Positions 25,401-33,259 of a stretch of 64,000 nucleotides of DNA are shown here, one piece after another. The position numbers and the translations under genes are program-made. This DNA is from Pseudomonas rhizosphaerae (GTDB taxonomy: Bacteria > Pseudomonadota > Gammaproteobacteria > Pseudomonadales > Pseudomonadaceae), in NCBI RefSeq assembly GCF_000761155.1, contig NZ_CP009533.1:3453501-3517500 (forward strand), given 5' to 3'. The notes below the pieces were generated by a model. The model had not been told where the DNA came from and made no database searches. It saw nothing but the letters and a program-made list of their open reading frames with translations. How positions within the stretch are numbered: the stretch's first letter is position 1; each line of letters starts with the position of its first letter.

Positions 25401-28182
25401 GGCTGCCGGTGAGCAGGCTCAGCAGACTTTTGCTGACCAGTTGCCCACCTTGGTTGTCGATGTGCGCAGCGCGCTGAATGCGCAGAGGGCCACCGCTGGC
25501 GAATTTGCCTTGAGCGTTGATCAGGGTCCCCAGCAAGTCGAGCGTGATGCTGCCGATGCTGGCCCATTGACCACTGGTATTGTCCAGTTGCGTACCGGTA
25601 AAGCTCAGGTCCTGCTGGCTGTTGACGGTCCCGGCGCGGTTGCTCAGGTCTGTGGCTCGAACGGTCAGTTCTGCGCCGCTGTCAATCAGACTGCCTTCGC
25701 TGTTGTCGAGCGTGTCTTGCACGGTCAGGCTTTGCCCGGCGCCGCTGCTTAGAATGCCGCCTTGGCTGTTGTCCAGGCGGGCGCTGTCGATGTTCAGACG
25801 TCCGGCACTGGCCAGCGCACCGGCCTTGCTGTTGAGCAGCGCCCCGCTCAGGTTGACTGCCAGGTTGCCGTCGCGGCTGGAAACGGTGCCGTTGTCGCGG
25901 TTGTCCAGGCTGCTGCCCTGCAGGTTCACACCCTGCCAACCGGACAGCAGGCCATTGCGGTTGATGATGGCGCCGCTGATGACGGACAGCTGGCCGCTGC
26001 TGATGACTTTGCCAGCACGGTTGTCGAGCTGGGCACTGGTCAGGGTGTAGCTCTGATTGCTGGAAATTTCGCCGTTGCGATTGTCGACGGCGCCGATGCG
26101 ATTGAAGGTCAGAGGGCCTTCGCCGTTGATCAAGCCAGCGCTGTTGTGCAGCGTGCCGCCGTTGAGATCCAGACGCACAGCGCGGTTGCCAAGCAACTGG
26201 CCGCCCTGGTTGTCGAGGTCGGCGCTGTGGATGTCCAGCACGTTTGTCGCGTTGATCAGGCCATTGTTGCGGTTGAGCAGGCTGCCCTGGCTGGTCAGGT
26301 TCAGATCGCTGCGGCTGGTGAGCACGCCTTCGCTGTTGTCCAGGCTACCGGCCTGCACGCTGAGCGCGGCGGCGGCAATCTGGCCTTTGAGGTTGGCCAG
26401 GGCCCGCTCGATGTGCAGGGTCAGGGTCTGGTTGCTGAGCAGCTTGCCCGCTCTGTTGTCCAGGCTGCGGGCTTTGAGGGTGAAGGCCTGGCTGCTGGAG
26501 ATTTCACCGCCTTGGTTGTTCACTTCGGTCAGGTTTTTGAAGCTCAACCGCGTGGCGTTGATCAGGCCTCGCTGGTTATCAAGTACGCCCGACAAATCCA
26601 GGGTGATGGCTTGCAGGCTCGTTAGTTCGCCGCCCTGGTTGTTCAGGGTCTTACCGGTCAGCTGCACAGCCGCCTGACCTTGCAGCGCACCCTTGTCACG
26701 GTTATCCAGGTGGTCGACGGCCAGTTGCAGGCTGCGGTCGCCGCGCAGGGTGCCGGTGCGGTTGTCGCCGTTCACGGCGTTAACGCTCAGCTGGTTCTGG
26801 CTGGTGATGCGGCCCTGACGGTTGTCGAGATCTTTGGCGGTGACAGTGGCGCTCTCTATGGCCCTGATCTGGCCGCTGCGGTTGTCCAGATGGTCCGCGC
26901 GGGCCTCAAGGTTGGCACCGCTCAGGGTGCCGTTGCGGTTATCGATGGCATCTTTGCCCACGACTTTCAGGTTACGGCTGGCGACCACGCTGTTGCGGTT
27001 GCTGAACGCTTGCGCCTCGAGGCGTACGTCACCGTGAGCGTTGCGGCTTTTGTCGCCATTGACCCCTGCTTCGATGATGCCGCTGTTGGTCAACTGCCCG
27101 CCGCTGCTCAGGGTGATGCTGTCGCGGGCGGTCAGGTTGTTGGCGACGGTCAGGTTGCCACGGGTCTGCACCCGCAACTGGCTGCCTGCATGGACTGGGC
27201 CTTGGGCGTCGAGGTCGTGCGCCGTGAGGTTCACGGCGCCGCTGGCCGCCGCTTGGGCCAGGCTCAGGTGACCGTTGGCGTCGAGCTGGATGTCACCGGC
27301 GCTGGCCGCCAGATAACCGGCCAGCTTCACCCCGACGCCGGCTTCGGTGCCCACCAGCTTGATCGCACCGGCATACATGCCGCCCAGCGCGGAACTGTCG
27401 ATGGCCAGTTGCGGCTTGGCCGAGCCGTCGTCGGCACGGGCGGTGGCCTGCAGGGTCGCGGCGTCGACATCGCTGCGTCCCGCCACGATGGCGAGATTGC
27501 GCGCGTTGATCTGTGCGTTGATCTGGGCCGAGCGGGTGATGATCTCGAAACCATCGACATTGCTGGCGTTCAGGCCCTGGCCGTCGATGGAGATCGCGCC
27601 GCCATCGACCTGATAGCGCTGCACCCGGCCGTTCTCGACGATCGGCTTGCCGGTGGTCAAGGTCACCTGCGGGGTGTTGATGAAGCCGCAGCCGTTGCAG
27701 GTCATGCCATAGGGGTTGGCGACAATGACCTTGGCCGACTGCCCGGCGACTTCGGTATAGCCACGCAGCTGGCTGGGGTTGCCGCCGGTGACTTCGTTGA
27801 GAATGACGTTGGCCGCGGAGCCCGCCAGATTGGGGTTGCCAACGATGAGGCCACCCAGCTGAGTGCTTTGGGTGCGGCTGGTGGCGTTATTGAGGATCAC
27901 GCCCTGGCTGCCGACGTTGTAATCCTTGTACTGGTTGTGGGACAGACCGGTCGCATTGGGGGTAGCAATGTTGACGATCGGCACACCGTTGCCGGCCTGT
28001 TGCAGGCTGGTGCCTGGACCACTGACCACGATGCCTTCGGCTTGCGCCCACAGCGGTTGCCAGAACATGACGTTGGCCAGCAGCAACGCCAGCGCGCGCT
28101 TGGGCAGGCCGCAGAATTGCTCACGGGGCTGAATCCGGGCCGAAGTTTGTCGGGCCAGAAAAGCGAACTGGCGAACGTCCAT
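19453..28182 (-). CDS. cdiA: CdiA / FhaB-type two-partner secretion exoprotein with toxin tip
   Basis: This is a 2,909-residue TpsA protein. Long signal region to about residue 48 (ANVMFWQPLWAQAEG); TPS/haemagglutination domain at about 49-270 with NPYGMTCNGCGFINTPQ. Many FHA-type repeats with an LDNRxG core span about 330-1350. A second repeat region lies at about 1880-2150 (AGRDVNLVSG, AGNNLVNSG, ALTAGKDM). A Gly/Ala-rich hydrophobic stretch lies at about 2370-2430. The pretoxin region has the VENN-like AENHE near residue 2725 and GKAGRGSAGGAKG near 2790. The last 119 residues are a private tip (DLDYTKGLRETNVTFTGTRG..., GHVVIYGPEGRALYDVSS) I cannot assign to a toxin family. cdiB is 25 bases upstream and cdiI overlaps its end. 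Predicted to deliver a toxin to neighbouring cells on contact, if its exporter is restored. Confidence 0.92.
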   Translation of the reverse strand: MDVRQFAFLARQTSARIQPREQFCGLPKRALALLLANVMFWQPLWAQAEGIVVSGPGTSLQQAGNGVPIVNIATPNATGLSHNQYKDYNVGSQGVILNNATSRTQSTQLGGLIVGNPNLAGSAANVILNEVTGGNPSQLRGYTEVAGQSAKVIVANPYGMTCNGCGFINTPQVTLTTGKPIVENGRVQRYQVDGGAISIDGQGLNASNVDGFEIITRSAQINAQINARNLAIVAGRSDVDAATLQATARADDGSAKPQLAIDSSALGGMYAGAIKLVGTEAGVGVKLAGYLAASAGDIQLDANGHLSLAQAAASGAVNLTAHDLDAQGPVHAGSQLRVQTRGNLTVANNLTARDSITLSSGGQLTNSGIIEAGVNGDKSRNAHGDVRLEAQAFSNRNSVVASRNLKVVGKDAIDNRNGTLSGANLEARADHLDNRSGQIRAIESATVTAKDLDNRQGRITSQNQLSVNAVNGDNRTGTLRGDRSLQLAVDHLDNRDKGALQGQAAVQLTGKTLNNQGGELTSLQAITLDLSGVLDNQRGLINATRLSFKNLTEVNNQGGEISSSQAFTLKARSLDNRAGKLLSNQTLTLHIERALANLKGQIAAAALSVQAGSLDNSEGVLTSRSDLNLTSQGSLLNRNNGLINATNVLDIHSADLDNQGGQLLGNRAVRLDLNGGTLHNSAGLINGEGPLTFNRIGAVDNRNGEISSNQSYTLTSAQLDNRAGKVISSGQLSVISGAIINRNGLLSGWQGVNLQGSSLDNRDNGTVSSRDGNLAVNLSGALLNSKAGALASAGRLNIDSARLDNSQGGILSSGAGQSLTVQDTLDNSEGSLIDSGAELTVRATDLSNRAGTVNSQQDLSFTGTQLDNTSGQWASIGSITLDLLGTLINAQGKFASGGPLRIQRAAHIDNQGGQLVSKSLLSLLTGSLDNRNRGTLAALDQLTVEASGTVQNGADGLIYSQNGAVSLSAAELENGGGAVQSQTGLTLHTRGAIDNANGRLIAQNGDLVLNAGSLDNRGGILSSLRGALEARMAGSLLNAQGTLQGQRLTLLALAGLDNQNGRIAAQSGDASITTADFNNSAGGLYAKGLIDVNADTLTNAGQIAGGRVRFALGGTLINRSGIIESDSFFDITAANLDNQGGTLRALGTDGASVYHVGGVLDNQGGVIEIANADLTVDAGSFRNTNGSLLHVGLGEFNISSANVTAAGGSLVTRGGLTLNADSWTNSGVLQAGRLTLKVGNFHQTASGQLLASQSLRGEGVNWSNDGKLASDGDLWLGLSGTYSGNGRVTSLGSLQIDAAQLQLATPASITSGAGLKLGVGGALLNRGRITSVDDAGITAGNIDNYGTLGSAQSLTLKTGALLNERGLLFSGGDMGLQVDTFTNRYADVYSLANLRIDRDGNGGHASLIRNSSSTLQSDGSMSLAASTIENVREVLTVNDAGIYTGKIYQVACIEGVNAGDCSGKRNFVFEVLERQKLEVTQASQASSITAGGNLSFNGGDLLNQSSTIVTGGNLNASVTNLFNLGIETGDTEYVRTFRTNRQRGAGGLLTEANAFNTQYWLEGDQYDANNVSGLEAGISHFLAYMETELPDFARVTQLATGDQRYAAVIQAVGDVSITTQNNFDNSVVRNDYHYVSSGTRTDTGASGSDFSTRVSLDAQLPPDLAQQQINPLSLPGFSLPSGEHGLFRLSDLAATDTAAKQADAAPHSWTIGSASIDAAQRTQTADTSEGRIVQVEGQVASHKATDGHVPGSINRVQGLPETQSTSPAHKYLIETNPALTDLKQFLSSDYLLAGLGYNPDESAKRLGDGLYEQKLIQQALVARTGQRFIDGQHSDEALFKYLMNNAIASKQQLGLSVGTTLTSAQVAALTHDIVWLEEYKVNGQNVLVPVLYLAQANNRLGPDGALIAGRDVNLVSGNDLTNAGTLKASNNLSASAGNNLVNSGLVQAGGRLDLLTSNTLVNKAGGVITGRDVSLTAVNGDVINERTVTSHQSSSGYRSERRDFADTAARIEAANDLSVWAGRDVNNVGGVLQAGNDLTLAAGRDINITSAEQVESNDRGRKANSSSVTQHGSSLAAGRDVIATAGRDLTAIASDIDAKRNIAMAAVDDLTLSSAADEQHTYSKTKKVTAREDHVSQIGTSLDAGGDIALTAGKDMALVSSRITAGDEAYLYAGEKLELLAAQDSDYSLYDKKKKGSLGSKQTQRDETTTVTNVGTEIKTGGNLTLESGGDQKYQVAKLESGKDLTLDSGGAVDFEGVKDLKQESHEKSSSDLAWTSMEGKGRTDETVRQSELVAQGALVIRAAEGLNIDIKHIDQSTVSQTIDTMVQVDPQLAWLKEAEARGDVNWQQIKEVHESFKYGHSGLGQGAMLAIVIIVSVLTAGAASGAAASAGTALGASSTGTMAAATATASAGLGNMAATAALTSMASTATVSAINNKGKVSDTLSDTFNSNSLKGYALAATSAGIAGQLGYDPTRLGFDTDSAGLVAAKAGADSLAKTAITGGSLSDNFASSMVSALITAAGAQGANALGNSAMVEGSPSKVAAHALLGGMKALAMGEDFKTGALAGGANEAMVSYLADLVMPEGYEPGKGGAEQAKANLLAMSNVVGLLSSVVTGGDPEIAANIAATATQYNHLSHSDLTRAAKELNACAAKDGGCSEDVLQKFVRLSRDQEIAAFQSCAANPDFCATTSSMVANAQARAEQLKDLAATAVAPNAQHVFALLLAENHEVQNALAQVTAGAKVDSVVQELQNRLGFSDARKETIRDAMVAAASMAVGGKAGRGSAGGAKGTTNAPNTPRFTTDSAGNTIDLDYTKGLRETNVTFTGTRGGVQYPLQGQTPDSYANLGNGHVVIYGPEGRALYDVSSSRIKVVEWNQAPNGTYFPKKGSDTKVFEGNVPQSVLDSLGLK
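19811..20042. repeat. Pretoxin direct repeat, master copy in cdiA
   Basis: About 230 bases encoding AQHVFALLLAENHEVQNA through GGKAGRGSAGGAKG. Near-identical copies start the orphan cassettes at about 15895-16125 and 17081-17300, and a diverged shorter one is at about 14345-14470. All are in the same orientation. They give homology for swapping cdiA toxin tips by recombination or deletion. Confidence 0.85.
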
Positions 28183-28207
28183 GTCGATTACCTACTGAAA
28201 CGTGAAA

Positions 28208-29918
28208 TCAGAGAAAGAGGTCGAGGCGAAAGTAGATCGGGGTTTCGCGATCGCTCAGCGCGTCGGGGCGTTCCAGCGAATGAGCGAAAGTCACCGACGT
28301 CGCGAAATGCTGACCGCGAGCGAACAGCTCGACTGAGTTACTGGACACGCGACCATGCTGGTCGCCGTTGTAGCGATCACCCCGGATCACGCCTTGGTCG
28401 TATCCCAGGCCGATGCCGTATTCATAGAAGACCGAGCGCAACCAGCCGAGATTGACCGGACGCGTCCAGCGCAGGTCACTGCGCCAATAACCGCCGCTGT
28501 CGCCGGACAGGTTCTGGTCCTTGATGCCGCGCATCGACGACTGTCCGCTCAAGCTCATGCGTTGCGGGCTGAACAACACATCTCCACTGCGCTGCTCGGT
28601 GGCCAGGCTGGTGAAGCTGAACGTTTCGCCCCACAGGTTGAAACCCTGCAGGTAACTCACGGTGGCGGTGTATTTGCGATAGCGGTCGTTGGGGTCGCCG
28701 TGCTGTTCGACCTTGCGACTCTGCGCATCGAAAGCGCCGATGCCTTGCTGCATGCCCAGATCGAGGTTGACGAACGCATTGCCGATACGACGGCCATGGT
28801 TGACGCCAAACTGGGCTTCACTGATGCGGTTGCTGCTGACTTCCAGGCGGTTGCCGTCCAAGTAGTTGTTGCCGCGCAGGTAGGCCAGGCCGCCGTTGAT
28901 CGACGTTTTGCTGACCGAGTCGCGATGTATCACGCGCTCGGCACGAAACTGATGGTTCTGGCTATCGCCAGTTTGCTTGAAGGCAAAACCGTTGCCGTAC
29001 GCCTGCGAACCGTACTCACTCTGGCTATAGGCATAATTGAAGTTCCACCAGCCCCAGGGCACGTTGTAGTACGCCGTGGTGCTTTTGGAGCTGCGGTGAT
29101 GGTCACTGACGGCATCATGGCTGCCGCGCAATACCAGCTGATCGGCCAGACCCAAGGGGCTGTCCCAATCAAGACCTGCCCCCCACTGCTGCTGACCGGT
29201 GCTGCGCTGGCCATCGTTATTGCGCGACAGCGAAGCACGCCAAGGCTTTTGTGCAGCATTCCTGACCAGCACGGTACTGCCCCCCACCGCCTCGCCAGGC
29301 GCCAGCTCCATTTGCGCACCGTTGGACGGCAGGCGATTGAGCTGGTCGACCAATTGCTCGACTTCGCGCAAATTGAGCAGCTCGCCTACATGGCCCGGAA
29401 AAGCCATGTTCACTTCCCGTGGCGATAACCCGCTGTCATCGGCAGGTCGAATGCCTTCCAGGCGGCCTTCAACCACTTGAAGCGTGAGGATGCCGGTCGA
29501 CAGGTCCTGTTGCGGCAGGTAGGCACGACTGGTGACCAGGCCCAGTTGCAGATAGCGATCGGTGACGCCCCCCTAGCAACTCGTTGAGTTGCTTAACACC
29601 CAGGCATTGGCCCAGGTAGGGCTGCACGAGCTCAGTTCTTTGAGCGGGGCCGAGGGTGTCGGCGCCCTGGATGTCGATACGCTGGATAGTGAAGCAGCGG
29701 GCGTCCTCCATGGCTGCAGGCGCAGAAGGGCGGGCCTGCTCGCCGGGAAGCTTCTTGAGCTCCTCGAGCCGCTGCCGCTGCTCCTGTAATAGGCGATCTT
29801 GACGGTCGCGAATGAAGTCCTGCTCGCCCGGGGTAGTGGCAGCAGCGAAGGCCTGAGTTACAAAGAAAATGCAGGCTACGGAGTACCAATTTATATAGCG
29901 CGCTGCTATTACCCACAT
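28208..29918 (-). pseudogene. cdiB: CdiB / ShlB-type TPS outer-membrane transporter, frameshifted
   Basis: This is the Omp85-family exporter for CdiA. The N-terminal frame (from the ATG at 29918) has a signal peptide ending TQAFAA. A helical plug-like segment (DRLLQEQRQRLEELKKLPGE) and a POTRA start (CFTIQRIDIQGADTLGP) follow, up to QLNELLGG. The C-terminal frame continues at VTDRYLQLGLVTSRAYLPQQ (POTRA 2) and runs through the beta-barrel to YFRLDLFL with C-terminal Leu; barrel motif SGQSSMRGIKDQNLSGDSGG (the VRGY-like loop) is present. The switch lies at a run of six G (C on the plus strand, 29568-29573); five G would restore one frame. Everything else looks intact, so it is a recent mutation, a phase-variable switch or a sequencing error. 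Confidence 0.88.
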
Positions 29919-30548
29919 ATTCAATCCCTGATACCGGAGCGGTTTTGTATCTGCTCAATGCGGCGGGATGATATTTAGCCATCAAATTCACGTCAAAGAT
30001 CAAATGTGTCCATTTTCGACAGCACGTGGACTCTTTGAGACTTTTAGACACAACTTGATTTATCGCTATGATTTTCTAGATAGTTAGCTAGCAGCACGCT
30101 CAGGGCCAATATTATCTACTTACTATTTAAATCAGTAACTTAGCTCAATTTAGTGCACTTAGCCCGTTCGACTGCCGGTGATTCAAGGCTTGAACATTTC
30201 CCTACCCATTCGTAGGCAAAGTCTTATAGACAGCGTTTTATAGTTCTGACCGATGCAATAGAGTTGGCCGATCTTTGCAACCTCGACAAGTACAGGGCCG
30301 AAATTTCCTAAACAAGTCCAAATTTTATAATAATGAATTTTAACAAGTGGTGTTAAGCATGCAGCCAGCCAAATCACAATGAGAACTTCGGCTCGTCGAC
30401 GCATTGTTGCGTTCACCTTCCTAGCTGATCCGGACCGATGTGAAGCGACGCTTCAGGTATCAACGTTGCGGCTTGGCAAGGGTTTCTCTACATTCTCCAG
30501 ATGATCTTCGAGTACCTCGGTTCCCTCTCGCGAAAGAGACGCAGAAAA
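29919..30548. other. AT-rich intergenic region upstream of cdiB and the LysE-type gene
   Basis: About 630 bases with markedly lower GC than the flanks, probably holding divergent promoters for cdiBA (minus) and the exporter (plus). A 77-codon minus-strand frame at 30183-30416 (MNATMRRRAEVLIVIWLAAC...) has a hydrophobic start but no recognised relatives or clear ribosome site, so I do not call it. No convincing repeat or RNA gene seen. Confidence 0.5.
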
Positions 30549-31178
30549 ATGGACCTCACTACCCTCCTCCTTTTCATCCCCGCCTGCTTCGCCCTGAACA
30601 TGGCTCCAGGCCCCAACAACCTGTTGTCCATCAACAACGCCGCCCATCAAGGCTACAGGGCCGCGTGCCTGGCCGGGTTCGGGCGGCTGGTGGCATTCAG
30701 TGTGATGATTGCACTGGCGGCCATGGGGCTGGCGGCGGTGTTGTTCGCATCCGAATGGTTGTTTCTGGCCATCAAGACGGTGGGCGCGCTCTACCTGCTG
30801 TGGCTGGCGTGGAGCCTGTGGACCGGCGAGCCCGTCGACATGGCAGGGGACTCCACGGCCGGTGGTACCGACCTGTGGCGGATGCTGCGCCGCGAGTTCC
30901 TGATCGCCGCGGGTAACCCCAAGGCGATCCTGATATTCACCGCGTTCCTGCCGCAGTTCGTCGATCCGCAACAACCCGTAGGCGCCCAGTTTGCGGTGCT
31001 CGGCGCGCTGTTTCTGGTTTTGGAATGGGTCGCCGTAGCTCTGTATGCGTACCTGGGCGTAAACCTCAAACGCTGGCTGAATACGGTGCAGGCCAAGCGC
31101 CGCTTCAACCGGGCCTGTGGGGGGTTGCTAGGCTTGGCAGGCGTTGGCCTGCTGTTTGCCCGTCGCGGGCATGCCTGA
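30549..31178 (+). CDS. LysE/RhtB-family amino-acid exporter
   Basis: This is a 209-residue inner-membrane protein with about six hydrophobic segments. The N-terminus LLLFIPACFALNMAPGPNNLL carries the family signature (PGPNxL after the first helix). SINNAAHQGYRAACLAGFGR and EFLIAAGNPKAILIFTAFLPQF (the NPK motif) are also typical. RhtB/LysE proteins export amino acids or similar small molecules; the substrate cannot be told. The start MDLTTLL is chosen over a 16-residue longer frame because the family begins near this helix. Adjacent to the bestrophin-like gene but with a 118-base gap. Confidence 0.9.
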   Translation: MDLTTLLLFIPACFALNMAPGPNNLLSINNAAHQGYRAACLAGFGRLVAFSVMIALAAMGLAAVLFASEWLFLAIKTVGALYLLWLAWSLWTGEPVDMAGDSTAGGTDLWRMLRREFLIAAGNPKAILIFTAFLPQFVDPQQPVGAQFAVLGALFLVLEWVAVALYAYLGVNLKRWLNTVQAKRRFNRACGGLLGLAGVGLLFARRGHA

Positions 31179-31296
31179 AGCCTGAAGTGCCAGCATTGGC
31201 CTGTAGCAACTGGTAACGTGCATTCGTTAGCGCACAACGAACCTTGTTGCCAGACCGGCGTCCGACCTAGGCACGCCCATCGCTTGAGGTCCGCCT

Positions 31297-32184
31297 GTGA
31301 AAGAAGCCATCGCCAAGAAATACCGTTTGATGATCAAGACCATGGGCTATGTCGGCTGGTCGTTGTTCTGGCTGCTGCTGTGGGATATCGCGGTCACCGT
31401 CGACTTCATGCTGTTCCTCAATACCAAGCTGAGCCTGCCGATCATGCCGTTGACCCTGTTGGGCTCGGCGCTGATCGTATTGATCAGCTTCCGCAACAGC
31501 AGCGCGTACAACCGCTGGTGGGAAGCACGGACGCTGTGGGGATTGCTGGTCAATGCGTCGCGCAGCTATGCGCGCCAGGTGCTGACCCTGATCGACGACG
31601 AAGGTGATGACGTAAACCCGGTCAAGGCCACCTTGCTGCGGCGTCACGTGGCCTATGTGAACTGCCTGGCGGCACACGTGCGGCACATACCCTGCCCACC
31701 CGAAGTCGCGGCGTTCATCAGTGCCGAGGAGTTCGAGCGACGCGACAGCACCAACAACTTTTCCAACGACCTGTTGACCGGTTCTGCAGCGTTGATCACC
31801 CGCGAATACAAGGCCGGTCGCCTGGACAGCATTCGCTTGGCACGCCTGGAATCGACCATGGTGGACATTTCCAACTGCCAAGGTGGCATGGAGCGTATTG
31901 CCAACACGCCACTGCCCTACCCCTATGTCTACTTCCCTCGATTGTTCATCACCGTGTTCTGCCTGATCGTACCGATCGGCCTGGTGGATTCCCTGGAATG
32001 GTTCACGCCGCTGGCCTCTACCGTGGTCGGTTTCATGCTGTTGGCCATCGAGCGCATCGGCACCGACTTGCAGAGCCCGTTCAAGGTCAGTGAACATCAG
32101 ATCCAGATGGACTCGCTGTGTGAGAACATCGAACGCAACCTGCAGTCGATGCAGCGCGACACGCAGGAAATGCGTTCCGCGTAG
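31297..32184 (+). CDS. Bestrophin-family (UPF0187) channel protein
   Basis: This is a 295-residue membrane protein of the bacterial bestrophin family. Seen: GWSLFWLLLWDIAVTV (TM1), LPIMPLTLLGSALIVLISFRNSSAYNRWWEAR (TM2 and the highly conserved FRNxxAYxRWWEAR motif) and PYPYVYFPRLFITVFCLIVPIG, then LASTVVGFMLLAIERIGTDLQSPF. Bacterial bestrophins form pentameric ion channels. The start is GTG (VKEAIAKKYR). The physiological ion and role in Pseudomonas are not established from sequence. Confidence 0.9.
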   Translation: MKEAIAKKYRLMIKTMGYVGWSLFWLLLWDIAVTVDFMLFLNTKLSLPIMPLTLLGSALIVLISFRNSSAYNRWWEARTLWGLLVNASRSYARQVLTLIDDEGDDVNPVKATLLRRHVAYVNCLAAHVRHIPCPPEVAAFISAEEFERRDSTNNFSNDLLTGSAALITREYKAGRLDSIRLARLESTMVDISNCQGGMERIANTPLPYPYVYFPRLFITVFCLIVPIGLVDSLEWFTPLASTVVGFMLLAIERIGTDLQSPFKVSEHQIQMDSLCENIERNLQSMQRDTQEMRSA

Positions 32185-32260
32185 TCTGACGAACATCGGT
32201 GACCGTCGAGCGCTTCGCAACCCGAGCGCGTCGATTTCACAACTCACTTGGAAACCCCTC

Positions 32261-33256
32261 ATGAAAGCCATCGCTTACACCCAGAACGGCACGGCGTCCG
32301 TGCTCACCGATATGCAACTGCCTGCGCCCACACCGGGCCCGCGTGATCTGCTGGTGCAGGTCCAGGCCGTTTCGGTCAATCCGGTGGATACCAAGGTGCG
32401 CAAAGGCGCCGCCGTCACCGAGCCGCGGGTACTGGGCTGGGATGCGGTCGGCACAGTCCAACAGGTGGGCGATCAGGTCAGCCTGTTCAAGGTCGGCGAC
32501 AGCGTGTTCTACGCCGGCGCCATCGACCGCCCCGGCAGCAACAGCGAACTGCACCTGGTGGACGAGCGGATCGTCGGGCACAAGCCGCAAAGCCTGGACA
32601 ACGCCCATGCCGCCGCCCTGCCGCTGACCTCGATCACTGCTTGGGAATTGCTGTTCGACCGCCTGGGCGTGCCCGAAGGCGGTGGCGAAGGCCAGAGCCT
32701 GCTGATCATCGGCGCGGCGGGTGGCGTTGGCTCGATCCTCACGCAATTGGCGCGCAAGCTGACCAAGCTGACCGTGATCGGCACGGCGTCGCGAGATGAA
32801 ACACGTCAGTGGGTGACCGACCTGGGCGCTCACCATGTGATCGATCACAGCCAGCCGCTGGTGGCGCAGCTGGAAGCCATCGGTGTCGGCCAGATCGACC
32901 ACGTGGCCAGCCTGACCCACACCGACACGCACTTCGAGCAACTGATCGAGGCCCTGCGCCCTCAGGGCCAACTGGCCTTGATCGACGACCCGAAGACCCT
33001 CGACGTGATGCCGATGAAGCGCAAGGCCCTGTCGCTGCACTGGGAGCTGATGTTCACCCGCTCGCTGTTCCAGACTCCGGACATGATCAAGCAGCACGAA
33101 CTGCTCGAACGCGTGGCCGAACTGATCGACAGCGGCGTGTTGCGCACCACCCTGGGCGAGCACTACGGGGTGATCAACGCCGCCAATCTGATCCGCGCCC
33201 ACGAGCTGATCGAAAGCGGCACGGCCAAGGGCAAGATCGTCCTGGAAGGCTTCTAA
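32261..33256 (+). CDS. Zinc-type alcohol dehydrogenase-like oxidoreductase (MDR family)
   Basis: This is a 331-residue medium-chain dehydrogenase/reductase. Seen: VNPVDTKVRKGAAVTEPRVLGWDAVGTV (substrate domain), LPLTSITAWELLFDRLG and the nucleotide-binding loop IIGAAGGVGSILTQLARKL, then ASRDETRQWVTDLGAHHVID. The sequence matches the quinone-reductase-like branch annotated as zinc-type alcohol dehydrogenase-like; the catalytic zinc Cys/His ligands of true ADHs are not evident. Probably an NADPH-dependent reductase of quinones or enals. The start MKAIAYTQNG is at the family position; the open frame extends 57 codons into the upstream gene. Ends 3 bases before the convergent efflux operon. Confidence 0.88.
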   Translation: MKAIAYTQNGTASVLTDMQLPAPTPGPRDLLVQVQAVSVNPVDTKVRKGAAVTEPRVLGWDAVGTVQQVGDQVSLFKVGDSVFYAGAIDRPGSNSELHLVDERIVGHKPQSLDNAHAAALPLTSITAWELLFDRLGVPEGGGEGQSLLIIGAAGGVGSILTQLARKLTKLTVIGTASRDETRQWVTDLGAHHVIDHSQPLVAQLEAIGVGQIDHVASLTHTDTHFEQLIEALRPQGQLALIDDPKTLDVMPMKRKALSLHWELMFTRSLFQTPDMIKQHELLERVAELIDSGVLRTTLGEHYGVINAANLIRAHELIESGTAKGKIVLEGF

Positions 33257-33259
33257 GCC

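Noticed and set aside
20269..28455. Long plus-strand frames opposite cdiA (up to 591 codons)
   Set aside because: Repetitive Val/Ala/Gln composition is the antisense of FHA repeats; no start signals or domains.
30183..30416. 77-codon minus-strand frame with a hydrophobic start
   Set aside because: No ribosome site, no recognised relatives, and an AT-rich promoter region explains it equally well.
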